A stretch of 64,000 bases of DNA, taken from assembly GCF_900176535.1 (NCBI RefSeq), contig NZ_FWXT01000002.1:372001-436000 (forward strand). The letters run 5' to 3'. The notes below the pieces were generated by a model. That model did no database searches, had not been told where the DNA came from, and saw only the letters and a program-made list of their open reading frames with translations. Source of the DNA: Pedobacter africanus (GTDB taxonomy: Bacteria > Bacteroidota > Bacteroidia > Sphingobacteriales > Sphingobacteriaceae). Made by a program: the position numbers and the translations under genes. Numbering within the stretch: the first letter of the stretch is position 1; every line of letters begins with the position of its first letter. This document shows, in pieces, positions 17,953 through 25,588 of the stretch.

Positions 17953-18246
17953 ATGATAGACAAGAATATGATACTGGCCCATTTCTGGGCTAACGCCAAT
18001 CACCTGGTAACAGCTGATGGGATTGAAATAGACCTGCACAATGATGAGCTGGTGGTGCTTTCTGTCTTATTTCGCAATGTGGGGGATTACCCTTATACGC
18101 TGCAGCTTAAGGCAGAGTTTAGCCTGGATGCCTTTATAGCCGAAATGGAGATACAGCTTTTGGAAGACCTGCTGGAAATAGAACTGGATATGCTGATGAG
18201 ATTATTGATGAGCGGCAAGGCTAGTTATAACCTGTTTAAAGAATAA
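17953..18246 (+). CDS. Hypothetical protein, 97 residues
   Basis: Acidic protein with a beta-rich first half and a Leu/Met-rich helical second half (LLEDLLEIELDMLMRLLMSG). Its TAA overlaps the ATG of the next ORF by one base (TAATG), so the two are translationally coupled. No signal peptide, no recognised family. Confidence 0.55.
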   Translation: MIDKNMILAHFWANANHLVTADGIEIDLHNDELVVLSVLFRNVGDYPYTLQLKAEFSLDAFIAEMEIQLLEDLLEIELDMLMRLLMSGKASYNLFKE

Positions 18247-18518
18247 TGACTGTACTGAGGTATCATGAAGCCGTATTGCAGATATTAGAACAGGGCAGGC
18301 CTTATGATGGGGATAGGGTAAAGAATGGTCTTTTGCGTCATGAGGCCTGGATCAAAACACTCTGCTATATACACCTGCCAAATATGCCAGGTTACAATGC
18401 CAACAGGTATTACTGCAAATTGCAATGCTGTGGTTTGCTGCAGCGCAGCCTGCAATTTATATGCAAACTGCAGCTACCAAAACAGCCGGCTTTAAAGGCC
18501 ATGCCAGTTGAACCATAA
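18246..18518 (+). CDS. Hypothetical protein related to the 20884 product
   Basis: 90 residues. The N terminus (LRYHEAVLQILEQGRPYD) resembles that of the 95-residue protein at 20884 (LRYYEAIIELIYQGAYDI), so they are probably paralogs. The C-terminal half is Cys-rich and does not match the paralog, which may mean decay or frameshift after about residue 50. Coupled to the upstream gene. Confidence 0.5.
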   Translation: MTVLRYHEAVLQILEQGRPYDGDRVKNGLLRHEAWIKTLCYIHLPNMPGYNANRYYCKLQCCGLLQRSLQFICKLQLPKQPALKAMPVEP

Positions 18519-18895
18519 AATTCCCGGCTTTGGGCAAAACAGGAAGAATTGAACTCAGGCTTTTCCATTTTTTGCGAAAAAACGAAAACCAATATTCATA
18601 CAATAACCAATAAACCGAATATAAACCCTTAAAAAAATCTAAATAACACAATGACATAACGCTTCCCTCTCTTTTTTACGCCTCTAGCCCCTACAATTTT
18701 ATGGCCCCTGATTGCGCGCCAGCGCAGATAAATAATGGCTGTAATTTGATGGGGCCCCTATGTCCTTTTGGTTCGGATTTCATCATCAATTCTGTTGATA
18801 TACAACTAATTAAATTCCATAAGGGTGCATAAACGCAAGCCGAAAAATACAATACCCGCCATACCTTGGCATCACCAACAAAACCAAAATATAAC
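18519..18895. other. 377-bp gap with possible leader structure before the oxoamine synthase
   Basis: No convincing ORF. An inverted repeat GGCCCC (18703-18708) and GGGGCC (18751-18756) encloses a small perfect hairpin TGCGC-GCCA-GCGCA (18713-18726). This could form a branched leader RNA for the gene at 18896. No Bacteroidota-type promoter was clear. Confidence 0.3.
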
Positions 18896-20167
18896 ATGAA
18901 CGAAGATAACAACGAAGACTTCCTGAAACACAGCTCTAAAAATTCGGAAAACCCCAAGGGGATGAATATGTATGAAAAAGCAGCTTATTATGGCAAATAT
19001 AAAAAAGCCTGGGCCAGCCAGGGGCATTTTAACTACAGGCAGGTATGCCTTAGCGGTGCCTTGCCCGAAGTGGAGCTGCTGCTACCAGGCAACCCGAACA
19101 AAACATTGATAAGTGTAGTGAGCAATGACTACCTGGGCCTGAGCCAGCACCCCGACGTAAAAGCAGCCGCCATTACTGCAATAGATCGATACGGCGCGGG
19201 TGCTACGGCCAGCCCGGCCATTGGCGGGCAGATGGATTATCACCAGGCGGTAGAACAAAAGATAGCCGCTTTTTACCGGCAGCAAAGCGCCATCCTGTTT
19301 CCCAGCGGTTATGCGGCCAATGTATCGGCCATGCAGGCCCTGTTTAAAAAAGAAGATTTTGTACTGGCCGATGACAGCATACACGCCAGCATGAGAGAGG
19401 GCATTAAGTATACCACGCAGGTAAAAACCTTTAACCACAATGATATGGAACACCTGGAAAACATGCTTAAACTGATTGCCGGAAAGTACCGCAGTGTGGC
19501 CGTGGTAGTTGATGGGGTGTACAGCCAGCCGGGTGATATTGCCCCCTTGCGGGATATTATATGGCTATGTAAAAAGTATGGTGCTTTTTTAGTGGTTGAT
19601 GATGCGCATGGCGTAGGCGTAATTGGCAAAACAGGCCGGGGGGTGATAGAGCATTATGATGCCTGGGACGATGTAGACCTTATTACCGGCACCTTTAGCA
19701 AAACCTTTGGCCACCAGGGCGGCTTTGTAGTAGCCAAACCAGAAATTGTGGAGTACCTGCAGTTTCATGCTGCCCACCATACCTTTTCGGTAGCACTGCC
19801 GCCCACCATTGCCTGCGTTTTGGAAAGCATAGCCCTGGTAGACCGCGAGCCCCAGCACATGCACAGGCTATGGGAAAACCTGAATTACCTGAACAGCGGG
19901 CTAAAGGGCATGGGGCTGGATACCGGCAACACTACCAGTGCCATTATACCGGTGATAACCAAAGATGCCGGCCTTAATGCCGAAGTATGCAGGTTATTAC
20001 TGCTAGAGGGCATATATGCCAACCAGATTGGTTACCCGGCCGTAAGCATGAATTATGCGCGCATACGTATGGCCATTACCGCCAGCCATACCCGCGAACA
20101 CCTGGACAGGATATTGAATGCCTGGGCAGCGGTAATCAAAAAAGTAAAATCTATTGTAAAAAAATAA
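18896..20167 (+). CDS. PLP-dependent alpha-oxoamine synthase family enzyme
   Basis: 423 residues from the ATG at 18896 (a longer version from 18866 is less likely). Family of 8-amino-7-oxononanoate synthase, serine palmitoyltransferase and the CqsA/LqsA autoinducer synthases, which condense an acyl-CoA with an amino acid. Visible signatures: Ser-Asn-Asp-Tyr-Leu-Gly-Leu near residue 72, the glycine-rich GAGATASPAIGG, Asp-Asp-Ala-His-Gly for cofactor binding, and the Schiff-base lysine 269 in Thr-Phe-Ser-Lys-Thr-Phe-Gly. It heads a cluster with a TetR-like regulator 3 nt downstream, rather than biotin or sphingolipid genes, so the product may be a specialised lipid or signal; this is inference. 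Confidence 0.85.
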   Translation: MNEDNNEDFLKHSSKNSENPKGMNMYEKAAYYGKYKKAWASQGHFNYRQVCLSGALPEVELLLPGNPNKTLISVVSNDYLGLSQHPDVKAAAITAIDRYGAGATASPAIGGQMDYHQAVEQKIAAFYRQQSAILFPSGYAANVSAMQALFKKEDFVLADDSIHASMREGIKYTTQVKTFNHNDMEHLENMLKLIAGKYRSVAVVVDGVYSQPGDIAPLRDIIWLCKKYGAFLVVDDAHGVGVIGKTGRGVIEHYDAWDDVDLITGTFSKTFGHQGGFVVAKPEIVEYLQFHAAHHTFSVALPPTIACVLESIALVDREPQHMHRLWENLNYLNSGLKGMGLDTGNTTSAIIPVITKDAGLNAEVCRLLLLEGIYANQIGYPAVSMNYARIRMAITASHTREHLDRILNAWAAVIKKVKSIVKK

Positions 20168-20170
20168 TAC

Positions 20171-20866
20171 ATGGGAAGAAAAAAGAAACTGTACACTGAA
20201 CGGGAACTGACTGCCGTACGCGCAAAGCGCGCCTTAAGGGAATATGTAGCAGCACATGGGTATAAAAAACTTACGGCCACGGTACTTGCCGACCTGCTTG
20301 GGGTAAGCCTGAGCACCATAACCCGGCTGGCCATTGGCGGCCTTGCCGGTGTGGTAAAAGAAACCATTAAGGAAAGCGACTGCTGGCCCCCGTTTTTTGA
20401 AAAGTTTAAACTGCCCGCTTATGCCAAGGCCTGGAAAAAGATGATGATGTTTATACAAATGATGCAAGCCTTTTTCGACTCGTTTTTTATGAGCGAGGAT
20501 ATGCAGCACGCCATTTTAGGGCAAATTAGTGTAGAAAGTGAGGTGCTGCGCGAAATATCGGAAGCAAGGGAACGGCAGGGTGCCGAACTGCTGGCCATAG
20601 CAGACGGACATTTTAAGGGTAGCGGTGTAAGTTTTAGGGCGGTAATGGCTTTGCTGCTTGGTGGTATTTATTACCTGGTGCTGCATGCAAAGTACAACAA
20701 GAGTACGGTTTGCGGAATAGACATCAATAAGCAAGCCGATTACCTGGAAGTGAAAGACACCATTGCCTACCTAATTGAACTTGTTTGGCAGGATGGTGGT
20801 AAAAAGCGCAAGCGCTGGGAAAAAAGACAGCAGCCAGGTAATGAAGGGTTTGCAAGTGCGGCTTAA
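20171..20866 (+). CDS. TetR-like transcriptional regulator
   Basis: 231 residues. A basic N terminus leads to a helix-turn-helix at about residues 18-58 (ATVLADLLGVSLSTITRLAI takes the place of the TetR recognition region), followed by an all-helical ligand-type domain. The C-terminal 25 residues are basic and probably disordered. It starts 3 nt after the oxoamine synthase stop, so it is co-transcribed with it and may respond to its product. The HTH is divergent, hence moderate confidence. Confidence 0.6.
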   Translation: MGRKKKLYTERELTAVRAKRALREYVAAHGYKKLTATVLADLLGVSLSTITRLAIGGLAGVVKETIKESDCWPPFFEKFKLPAYAKAWKKMMMFIQMMQAFFDSFFMSEDMQHAILGQISVESEVLREISEARERQGAELLAIADGHFKGSGVSFRAVMALLLGGIYYLVLHAKYNKSTVCGIDINKQADYLEVKDTIAYLIELVWQDGGKKRKRWEKRQQPGNEGFASAA

Positions 20867-20883
20867 AAAATTATACAAGAAAC

Positions 20884-21171
20884 ATGTTTGAATTACGCTA
20901 CTACGAGGCCATAATAGAGCTGATTTACCAGGGTGCTTATGATATCTGTACGCCGGTAAATACGGATGAACTGCAAGCTATGGCCAGAAAAATTAAGCGC
21001 GCGGGTGCAGGCAGGTGTTATAAAGGATGGTGCAAGGCTTTGATTTTGCGCTGCAAGGAATTGGAAGCTGGCTTGCTGGGCAGTTATAAGAACCATAGGT
21101 ATATAGAAGAGCTGATGGTACTGGCTGCTTTAATTGAAATTTTAGAAACATTATATGAAGGTTTTGAATAA
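20884..21171 (+). CDS. Hypothetical helical protein, 95 residues
   Basis: Similar at its N terminus to the protein at 18246. Predicted helical, with cysteines at about 40, 45 and 51. It begins 17 nt after the TetR-like gene and its end overlaps the start of the MauE-like gene by 17 nt. Function unknown; the position makes it part of the oxoamine-synthase operon. Confidence 0.55.
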   Translation: MFELRYYEAIIELIYQGAYDICTPVNTDELQAMARKIKRAGAGRCYKGWCKALILRCKELEAGLLGSYKNHRYIEELMVLAALIEILETLYEGFE

Positions 21172-21646
21172 ACAGGTTTTGTCATCCCTAGCCCCTGAGG
21201 GATCTAAGGGCATCTACAAGATAACCCTTGAAATAATTTGCTGGGCTTATTTTGTGTTGTTTGCCTATGCGGCTTTTGCGAAGCTTTTTGAGTACGACAA
21301 GTTTGTGGTTACTATGGGGCAAAGCGGGATGTTGACGCCTTATGCAGGTTTTTTGGCCTGGGCGGTGCCGGTTGTTGAGATTTTATTGGGCATGATGCTG
21401 ATGTTTTCCCGTTTTAGGCTGGCTGGTTTGTATGGTTCTTTAAGCCTGATGACGATGTTTACCACTTATATTTTTATAGTGCTGTTTGTAATGGAAAAGG
21501 AATTATGTGGGTGTGGCGCTGCAATTGAGGCACTTGGATGGTTTTGGCACTTTGTGTTTAATACAGTGTTTTTGGTTATGGCAGCGGTAGGGATTGTGTT
21601 GGTTTGTAAGAGGCAAAACAGCCATTCTCCTCACAGGCTGGAATAA
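21155..21646 (+). CDS. MauE/DoxX-like redox-associated membrane protein
   Basis: 163 residues, four predicted membrane segments (about 24-44, 61-82, 86-112 and 125-150) and a Cys-Gly-Cys-Gly motif in the loop before the last segment, the same place as Cys-Phe-Cys in the 15961 paralog. The first residues include a stretch encoded by a REP-like element (21181-21205), so the native start may have been further downstream. It is followed by an exported four-Cys peptide gene at 21871, repeating the pairing at 15961/16439. Confidence 0.72.
   Translation: MKVLNKQVLSSLAPEGSKGIYKITLEIICWAYFVLFAYAAFAKLFEYDKFVVTMGQSGMLTPYAGFLAWAVPVVEILLGMMLMFSRFRLAGLYGSLSLMTMFTTYIFIVLFVMEKELCGCGAAIEALGWFWHFVFNTVFLVMAAVGIVLVCKRQNSHSPHRLE
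21181..21205. repeat. REP-like element at the start of the second MauE-like gene
   Basis: GTCATCCCTA-GCCCC-TGAGGGATC, an imperfect palindrome of the same type as at 5897 and 7262. It is read in frame as residues about 10-17 of the MauE-like protein. Confidence 0.55.
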
Positions 21647-21675
21647 ATTACTTTTTCCCTGTCGGAAAAAAGCAA

Positions 21676-21807
21676 ATGACCCGAGTTTACGAGAGCAACG
21701 AGACCAAAAACAATAAAAACTACGAGTTAATCCTATGCCTGCTCGAAGAAGGCAATTTTGCTCTTAACCAACACCGGCAGTGGTATAACAATATTCAATG
21801 CGCATGA
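21676..21807 (+). CDS. Possible small protein, 43 residues
   Basis: ATG-to-TGA ORF in the 224-nt gap between the MauE-like gene and the exported peptide gene. The product (start MTRVYESNETKNNKNYEL) is hydrophilic with no signal peptide. No family recognised; supported only by position and ordinary codon use. Confidence 0.3.
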   Translation: MTRVYESNETKNNKNYELILCLLEEGNFALNQHRQWYNNIQCA

Positions 21808-21870
21808 ATCCGGGCGATGCTGAAAACCCGGTATAAAAGAGAGTAGGCAATAATCTTTAAATTTTATAAC

Positions 21871-22137
21871 ATGAAAAAATCAATTTTTGCTGCTATGGCT
21901 TTATTAACCGTGGCGGGGGGAGCCTTTGCATTCCAAAATCAAACAGTAGAGGCTAAAAAAACAGCTACAACTTACACGTATTACCTGGAAGACGAGTGCA
22001 ATACGCCGGTAACTTGTGATACGGAGTTCAATGGCACTGCGTGTTCAGTGGAGTATGACGGCATAACCGTTTACGATTCGCCAAGCTGCTTAAGTGGCCA
22101 CGAAGTAGCTAATGTGCTGGGCAAAAGGCCACAGTAA
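21871..22137 (+). CDS. DUF6520-like small exported protein
   Basis: 88 residues. A clear signal peptide (MKKSIFAAMALLTVAGGAFA) is followed by a mature part with four cysteines, in line with the DUF6520 family of Bacteroidota small exported proteins. It lies downstream of a MauE-like membrane protein that may form its disulfides. A perfect 10-bp hairpin follows directly, so the mRNA may be processed or terminated here. Function unknown. Confidence 0.7.
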   Translation: MKKSIFAAMALLTVAGGAFAFQNQTVEAKKTATTYTYYLEDECNTPVTCDTEFNGTACSVEYDGITVYDSPSCLSGHEVANVLGKRPQ

Positions 22138-22144
22138 TCATTTT

Positions 22145-22173
22145 TCAGGGGGCAGCTCAGGCCTGCCCCCTGA
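22145..22173 (+). terminator. Perfect GC-rich stem-loop after the DUF6520-like gene
   Basis: CAGGGGGCAG pairs perfectly with CTGCCCCCTG (11 bp with the flanking T-A) around a 7-nt loop. ATTTT follows and CATTTTT precedes it, so it may act as a weak terminator in both directions or as a stabilising hairpin. Confidence 0.6.
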
Positions 22174-22214
22174 TTTTACAAAGCCAAACGCTCAACACAC
22201 TATATAAGAACGCT

Positions 22215-23039
22215 ATGAAGAATCTTTACATTACCCTATCTCTGGTGATAACCCTCAGCATTGCAGCTGTGATTACACTGTACTATATACAACCAAAGCC
22301 GCAAAAGAACGGCTTTAAGCGCGGGCATAGGTATGCTGTGCAAAAGCTGGACGCATTGGAACTGAACTTTGGCGGCTGGTACATCACCTGGCAAGGCGAA
22401 AACCGTATTTATTTAAGCAATTACAAAGCTTTGCTGGCGCTGTTTAGCTGCAGCTACAGTTTGCAGGATACCCTGTATGGCAGGCTAAGCTTTAGGGATG
22501 GAAGCAGGCTTAGGCTGGATGCCCTGAAAGCGCAGATTATACGAAAGCTGAACCCGGGCGAAGATGTTTTTAAGACTGACGGTTTTGTGAACCTGGATGA
22601 AAGCACCGGCCGTATGGTTTACACCTATTATTACCGTAATGCTTTTGTATACCTGGATACCGGCTTTAACGTATTAAGTACCCGCAGGTTGATTGACACC
22701 AATAGTGTTGCTAAAATAGAGCTGGGCGCCTATAAAGCTGGGAGTAACAAGACCATACTTACCATGGCCAAACCGGCTTTAGTGGTTAATAAAAAGGGCT
22801 ATGTAGATGGAGGTTATTTTTACAACCATGCTGCACTGGCTGCTGATAACGAAAGCCAGGATGATTTTAACCGGCACGAGGTATTTGATGTATACAGGTT
22901 GGATACTGGCCAGTATAGCTATAGCCTTTACGTGCCCAGGCATCCGAAGATGCAGTTGACAGACTTTGCCGTTAGGGGCAATTTGCTGATTACCCTGTAC
23001 GACAGGTATCTGGTTACTTACAGGCTAAAACTGAAATGA
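22215..23039 (+). CDS. Membrane-anchored protein of unknown function, 274 residues
   Basis: A single N-terminal membrane segment (about residues 4-24), then a beta-rich extracytoplasmic part with repeating Tyr/Leu-Asp-Thr-Gly units (about 140-260) that suggests a propeller-like or sheet fold. One cysteine pair is not evident. It is the last structural gene of the oxoamine-synthase/MauE/DUF6520 cluster. No family recognised. Confidence 0.6.
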   Translation: MKNLYITLSLVITLSIAAVITLYYIQPKPQKNGFKRGHRYAVQKLDALELNFGGWYITWQGENRIYLSNYKALLALFSCSYSLQDTLYGRLSFRDGSRLRLDALKAQIIRKLNPGEDVFKTDGFVNLDESTGRMVYTYYYRNAFVYLDTGFNVLSTRRLIDTNSVAKIELGAYKAGSNKTILTMAKPALVVNKKGYVDGGYFYNHAALAADNESQDDFNRHEVFDVYRLDTGQYSYSLYVPRHPKMQLTDFAVRGNLLITLYDRYLVTYRLKLK

Positions 23040-23084
23040 AGCCGCTTCCGGATTAATTTTACCATTGCCACTGCGGCCTTTTTA

Positions 23085-23168
23085 ATGGAATACATGAATG
23101 AGTATTCGCCTAAATTTAATGAAGTACTGGTGGCACAAGGTAGGCTGCGTGCCATACGGTTACTATAA
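23085..23168 (+). CDS. Possible short ORF or gene remnant
   Basis: 27 codons from ATG to TAA in the same frame as the preceding gene, beyond its stop. The frame stays open from that stop, so this could be the end of a once longer protein or a small gene. Weak support. Confidence 0.2.
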   Translation: MEYMNEYSPKFNEVLVAQGRLRAIRLL

Positions 23169-23186
23169 GAAATTTCTGATTGCTAT

Positions 23187-23792
23187 ATGATAAAGTATAA
23201 GTTTAGCACCTATATACGTGGCTATTGCCCCATAAACAAAACGTTGGAGATGGTGCTTGAAAATAACAGCGTATTAAGGCACCACAGCCTTAAAAAAGGA
23301 AGCAGCCTTTTGCTGCCCAAAATGGAGGTAGAGGAAATGCACTACCTGGCCAAGGGGATGTGTAAAGCCTTTTGGCTGGATGAAAACAATGAAGAGCAGA
23401 TATTTCAGTTATGGCCGGAAGACAACCTGGTGGCCCTTTGGGAACATTTTTTTGCCATACAGCGCAATACCCTGGTACATATAGTAGCCATGGAAGACTG
23501 CGAGTTTTTGAGCATGGGCAAAACGCAGCTGGATTCAATTTGTGTATTGCACCCTGAAATGATGGCCGCTATTGATAAGATAAGGGCCGCACAAATGGAA
23601 AGCCGCAACCTGCAGCTGCAGTTGCTGATGAAAAAAGAAGGAGATAGGTATGCCTGCTATCGCAAACTGTTTTCGGTGTTGAAGAACAGGTTAGGAGAAA
23701 AGGACCTTTGCGCTTTTTTGGGCATACGTAAAACCACACTGTTTTACAGTAAGCGGAATTACCTTTTTGATGGGGGTGAAGTAAGGCTTTAG
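23187..23792 (+). CDS. Crp/Fnr-like regulator (cyclic-nucleotide-binding fold)
   Basis: 201 residues. The N-terminal two thirds match the cNMP-binding beta-roll of Bacteroidota Crp-like proteins (KKGSSLLLPKMEVEEMHYLA, then the Leu-Trp-Pro-Glu-Asp-Asn-Leu-Val segment). The C-terminal helices (LCAFLGIRKTTLFYSKRN) take the place of the HTH but are short, so DNA binding is not certain. It lies directly downstream of the oxoamine-synthase cluster and ends at a good terminator. It may regulate the cluster. Confidence 0.7.
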   Translation: MIKYKFSTYIRGYCPINKTLEMVLENNSVLRHHSLKKGSSLLLPKMEVEEMHYLAKGMCKAFWLDENNEEQIFQLWPEDNLVALWEHFFAIQRNTLVHIVAMEDCEFLSMGKTQLDSICVLHPEMMAAIDKIRAAQMESRNLQLQLLMKKEGDRYACYRKLFSVLKNRLGEKDLCAFLGIRKTTLFYSKRNYLFDGGEVRL

Positions 23793-23800
23793 GTTTAATA

Positions 23801-23829
23801 CCGGGCAGTTGGATGGCTGCCCGGTTTCT
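23801..23829 (+). terminator. Terminator of the Crp-like gene
   Basis: ACCGGGCAG pairs perfectly with CTGCCCGGT around an 8-nt loop, followed by TTCTAT. The right arm is part of the 60-bp segment duplicated at 57087. Confidence 0.65.
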
Positions 23830-23873
23830 ATCGTTAGGCTGAAACGCCGGTGGCAGATTTGATTTTATCGATT
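23814..23873 (-). pseudogene. Remnant of a Fic gene 3' end (60-bp duplicate of 57087-57146)
   Basis: Sixty bases identical to 57087-57146 except for one change (T at 23865, G at 57138). In the other copy this segment holds the last codons and stop of the Fic gene plus flanking DNA. Here the gene body is missing and the DUF1016 operon lies beyond. This marks a deletion or transposition of a Fic gene. Confidence 0.75.
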
Positions 23874-23903
23874 GGTGCCGTGGTTACCTACGTTGGTTTA
23901 CAC

Positions 23904-24062
23904 CTAAATTGTACTTACTTTGATCGATCTAATATATCGCTTGGCCTCTTCTACTTTTTCCGGAAATAGCATGCGGTCATGTAAACGATTTGCTATTAAA
24001 GATAATAAGGCCGTTTCCGAGATTTTAATCAGTTTACCAGATTGTATTTTCTTGGTTCTCAT
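23904..24062 (-). CDS. Small protein, 52 residues, downstream of the DUF1016 nuclease
   Basis: ATG (24062) to TAG. The product is basic and helical (TALLSLIANRLHDRMLFPEK, later RYIRSIK). It follows the 44-residue ORF by 9 nt on the same strand. No family recognised. The order nuclease, small ORF, small ORF suggests a short operon, possibly with regulatory or antitoxin-like functions; this is inference. Confidence 0.4.
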   Translation of the reverse strand: MRTKKIQSGKLIKISETALLSLIANRLHDRMLFPEKVEEAKRYIRSIKVSTI

Positions 24063-24071
24063 ATTAAAAAA

Positions 24072-24206
24072 TTAGGGATTATTTTTCATTACAAACACAG
24101 AGTCGTATGTTTTGTTGCAAGCGTACAGCTCCATAGTGATTTCATCATTGGCATTTTTAGTTCCGCCGTAAAAGATAAAATCATTTTTTAGATGCTCATA
24201 GTTCAT
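24072..24206 (-). CDS. Small protein, 44 residues, coupled to the DUF1016 nuclease
   Basis: The ATG overlaps the TGA of the DUF1016 gene (ATGA), typical of translational coupling. The product (start MNYEHLKNDFIFYGG) is acidic and may be beta-rich. Unrecognised. Confidence 0.45.
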   Translation of the reverse strand: MNYEHLKNDFIFYGGTKNANDEITMELYACNKTYDSVFVMKNNP

Positions 24207-25213
24207 ATTAAATTTAATTGTGCTTCAACAACGGAACGTAGTTCCCCTTCATCTGGTAAGTATAATTGATATTTGCTTACAAAAAGCTGTGATGATATAT
24301 TGTGGGTAGCGTATTTGATCAACAGATCATCTTTATCCTTTGCCAGTACAATTCCGATAGGAGGGTTGTCGCCTTCGGTATTTTCTTCAAGTTCAAAATA
24401 CCCCAGGTACATATTCATCTGGCCAATATCCTGATGCCCGGCCTGTTCCTTTTTTAAATCTATCAGCACAAAGCATTTAAGTATTCTATGATAAAATACC
24501 AGGTCAACATAAAAATGTCTGTTGCCTATGCTTATGCGGTATTGCCGTCCTACAAATGCGAACCCTTTGCCCAACTCCAAAAGAAATTGCTGCAGATTAT
24601 CAATAATGCGTTGTTCTAATTCTGTTTCTGTATACTGATTGGGTTCCGGAATTTTTAAAAAATCCAGCACATAGGAATCTCTTACTATGTCTTCAGGACG
24701 AAAGGCCCTTTTTTCTTGTTCTATTGATTTTAACATCGCTTCTTTATCCTTTGACATAGCCAGGCGAAGGTATAAAGAGGCACTCTTTTGGCGTTTTAGT
24801 TCACGAATGCTCCAGTTTTCCTGGATGCATTTCTTTTCGTAAAAGAGGCGTTCTACGGGATTGTCAATGCTCAGTAACTCAACATAATGCGACCAGCCCA
24901 ATTTGCCAGACACTGTCTGGTAAATTGGATAATAGGTATATATTAGCCTCATATAGTTTAAATTGGAACGACTAAACCCCTTACCATGTTCAAGAAAAAG
25001 ATCTTTAGCAAGTGTTTCAATCAATTTGTTTCCGTAGGTAGCCCTATCTGCTCCTTTTAACTCGAACTCTACAATGTGCTGTCCAATTTTCCAATAGGTT
25101 TCTACTAAAGTAGTGTTTACTACCTGAAGCGCTTTCTTCTGTCCAGACTTGTAGGTCTCAGAAATCTGAGACACAAGACCTGAGTAAGTTTTATTTGAAC
25201 TATTTATATCCAT
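24203..25213 (-). CDS. DUF1016 (YhcG-type) PD-(D/E)XK nuclease family protein
   Basis: 336 residues. The N-terminal YhcG_N-type helical region (LVSQISETYKSGQKKALQVV, then ETYWKIGQHIVEFE) is followed by a C-terminal nuclease domain with FYVDLVFYH and the catalytic-type Asp-Leu-Lys (VLIDLKK), then GQMNMYLGYFE. In most relatives the last motif is E-x-K; here it is D-x-K, which still fits the PD-(D/E)xK pattern. Family members are often found in mobile or defence contexts. It sits among gene remnants and is followed by two small ORFs. Confidence 0.88.
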   Translation of the reverse strand: MDINSSNKTYSGLVSQISETYKSGQKKALQVVNTTLVETYWKIGQHIVEFELKGADRATYGNKLIETLAKDLFLEHGKGFSRSNLNYMRLIYTYYPIYQTVSGKLGWSHYVELLSIDNPVERLFYEKKCIQENWSIRELKRQKSASLYLRLAMSKDKEAMLKSIEQEKRAFRPEDIVRDSYVLDFLKIPEPNQYTETELEQRIIDNLQQFLLELGKGFAFVGRQYRISIGNRHFYVDLVFYHRILKCFVLIDLKKEQAGHQDIGQMNMYLGYFELEENTEGDNPPIGIVLAKDKDDLLIKYATHNISSQLFVSKYQLYLPDEGELRSVVEAQLNLI

Positions 25214-25274
25214 GTTTTTAATTTACGCTGTGCTTCCTTTACAAGTACCCGTTTTTCATTGTTATCACTACAAA

Positions 25275-25306
25275 CAAAGTTGGTTAAAATAACTACAACA
25301 ACCAAA
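25275..25306 (-). promoter_or_regulatory. Probable Bacteroidota-type promoter for the DUF1016 gene
   Basis: On the minus strand, TTTG (25306-25303), a 20-nt spacer and CAACTTTG (25282-25275) match the TTTG-N19-21-TAnnTTTG consensus with one mismatch, about 60 nt before the ATG. Confidence 0.5.
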
Positions 25307-25588
25307 TATTTCTATATAATTAATTTAGTGTTTGTTTATGTAGAATTTTGAGAGTTTTTACAAATTTTTGGATGAGTTCGAAAAGATTTGATGGGGGTGT
25401 TTGTGCCTGGGTAAAACAAAGAAAATTGCTGGCCTTGTAAAGAGAGTTCATTCATTCAATCTGATGTACCTCAACAGAAAGTGCATTTTAACTTGAAAAT
25501 TAATGTTTTACAATTGTTGTTTTACATTTTTATTGTATATTGAATTCAGGGAATAATCAAGAGTTTTATTTGAGAATAAATTAACGTT
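25307..25588. other. AT-rich gap, no gene seen
   Basis: Between the DUF1016 promoter and the degenerate ORF at 25589. No ORF, repeat or clear hairpin was recognised. Confidence 0.4.

Noticed and set aside
21804..21836. Ten-codon ORF overlapping the 43-residue ORF as ATGA, with a CCGGG...CCCGG repeat
   Set aside because: Too short to support, and the 5-bp stem has an 11-nt loop and no T-run.
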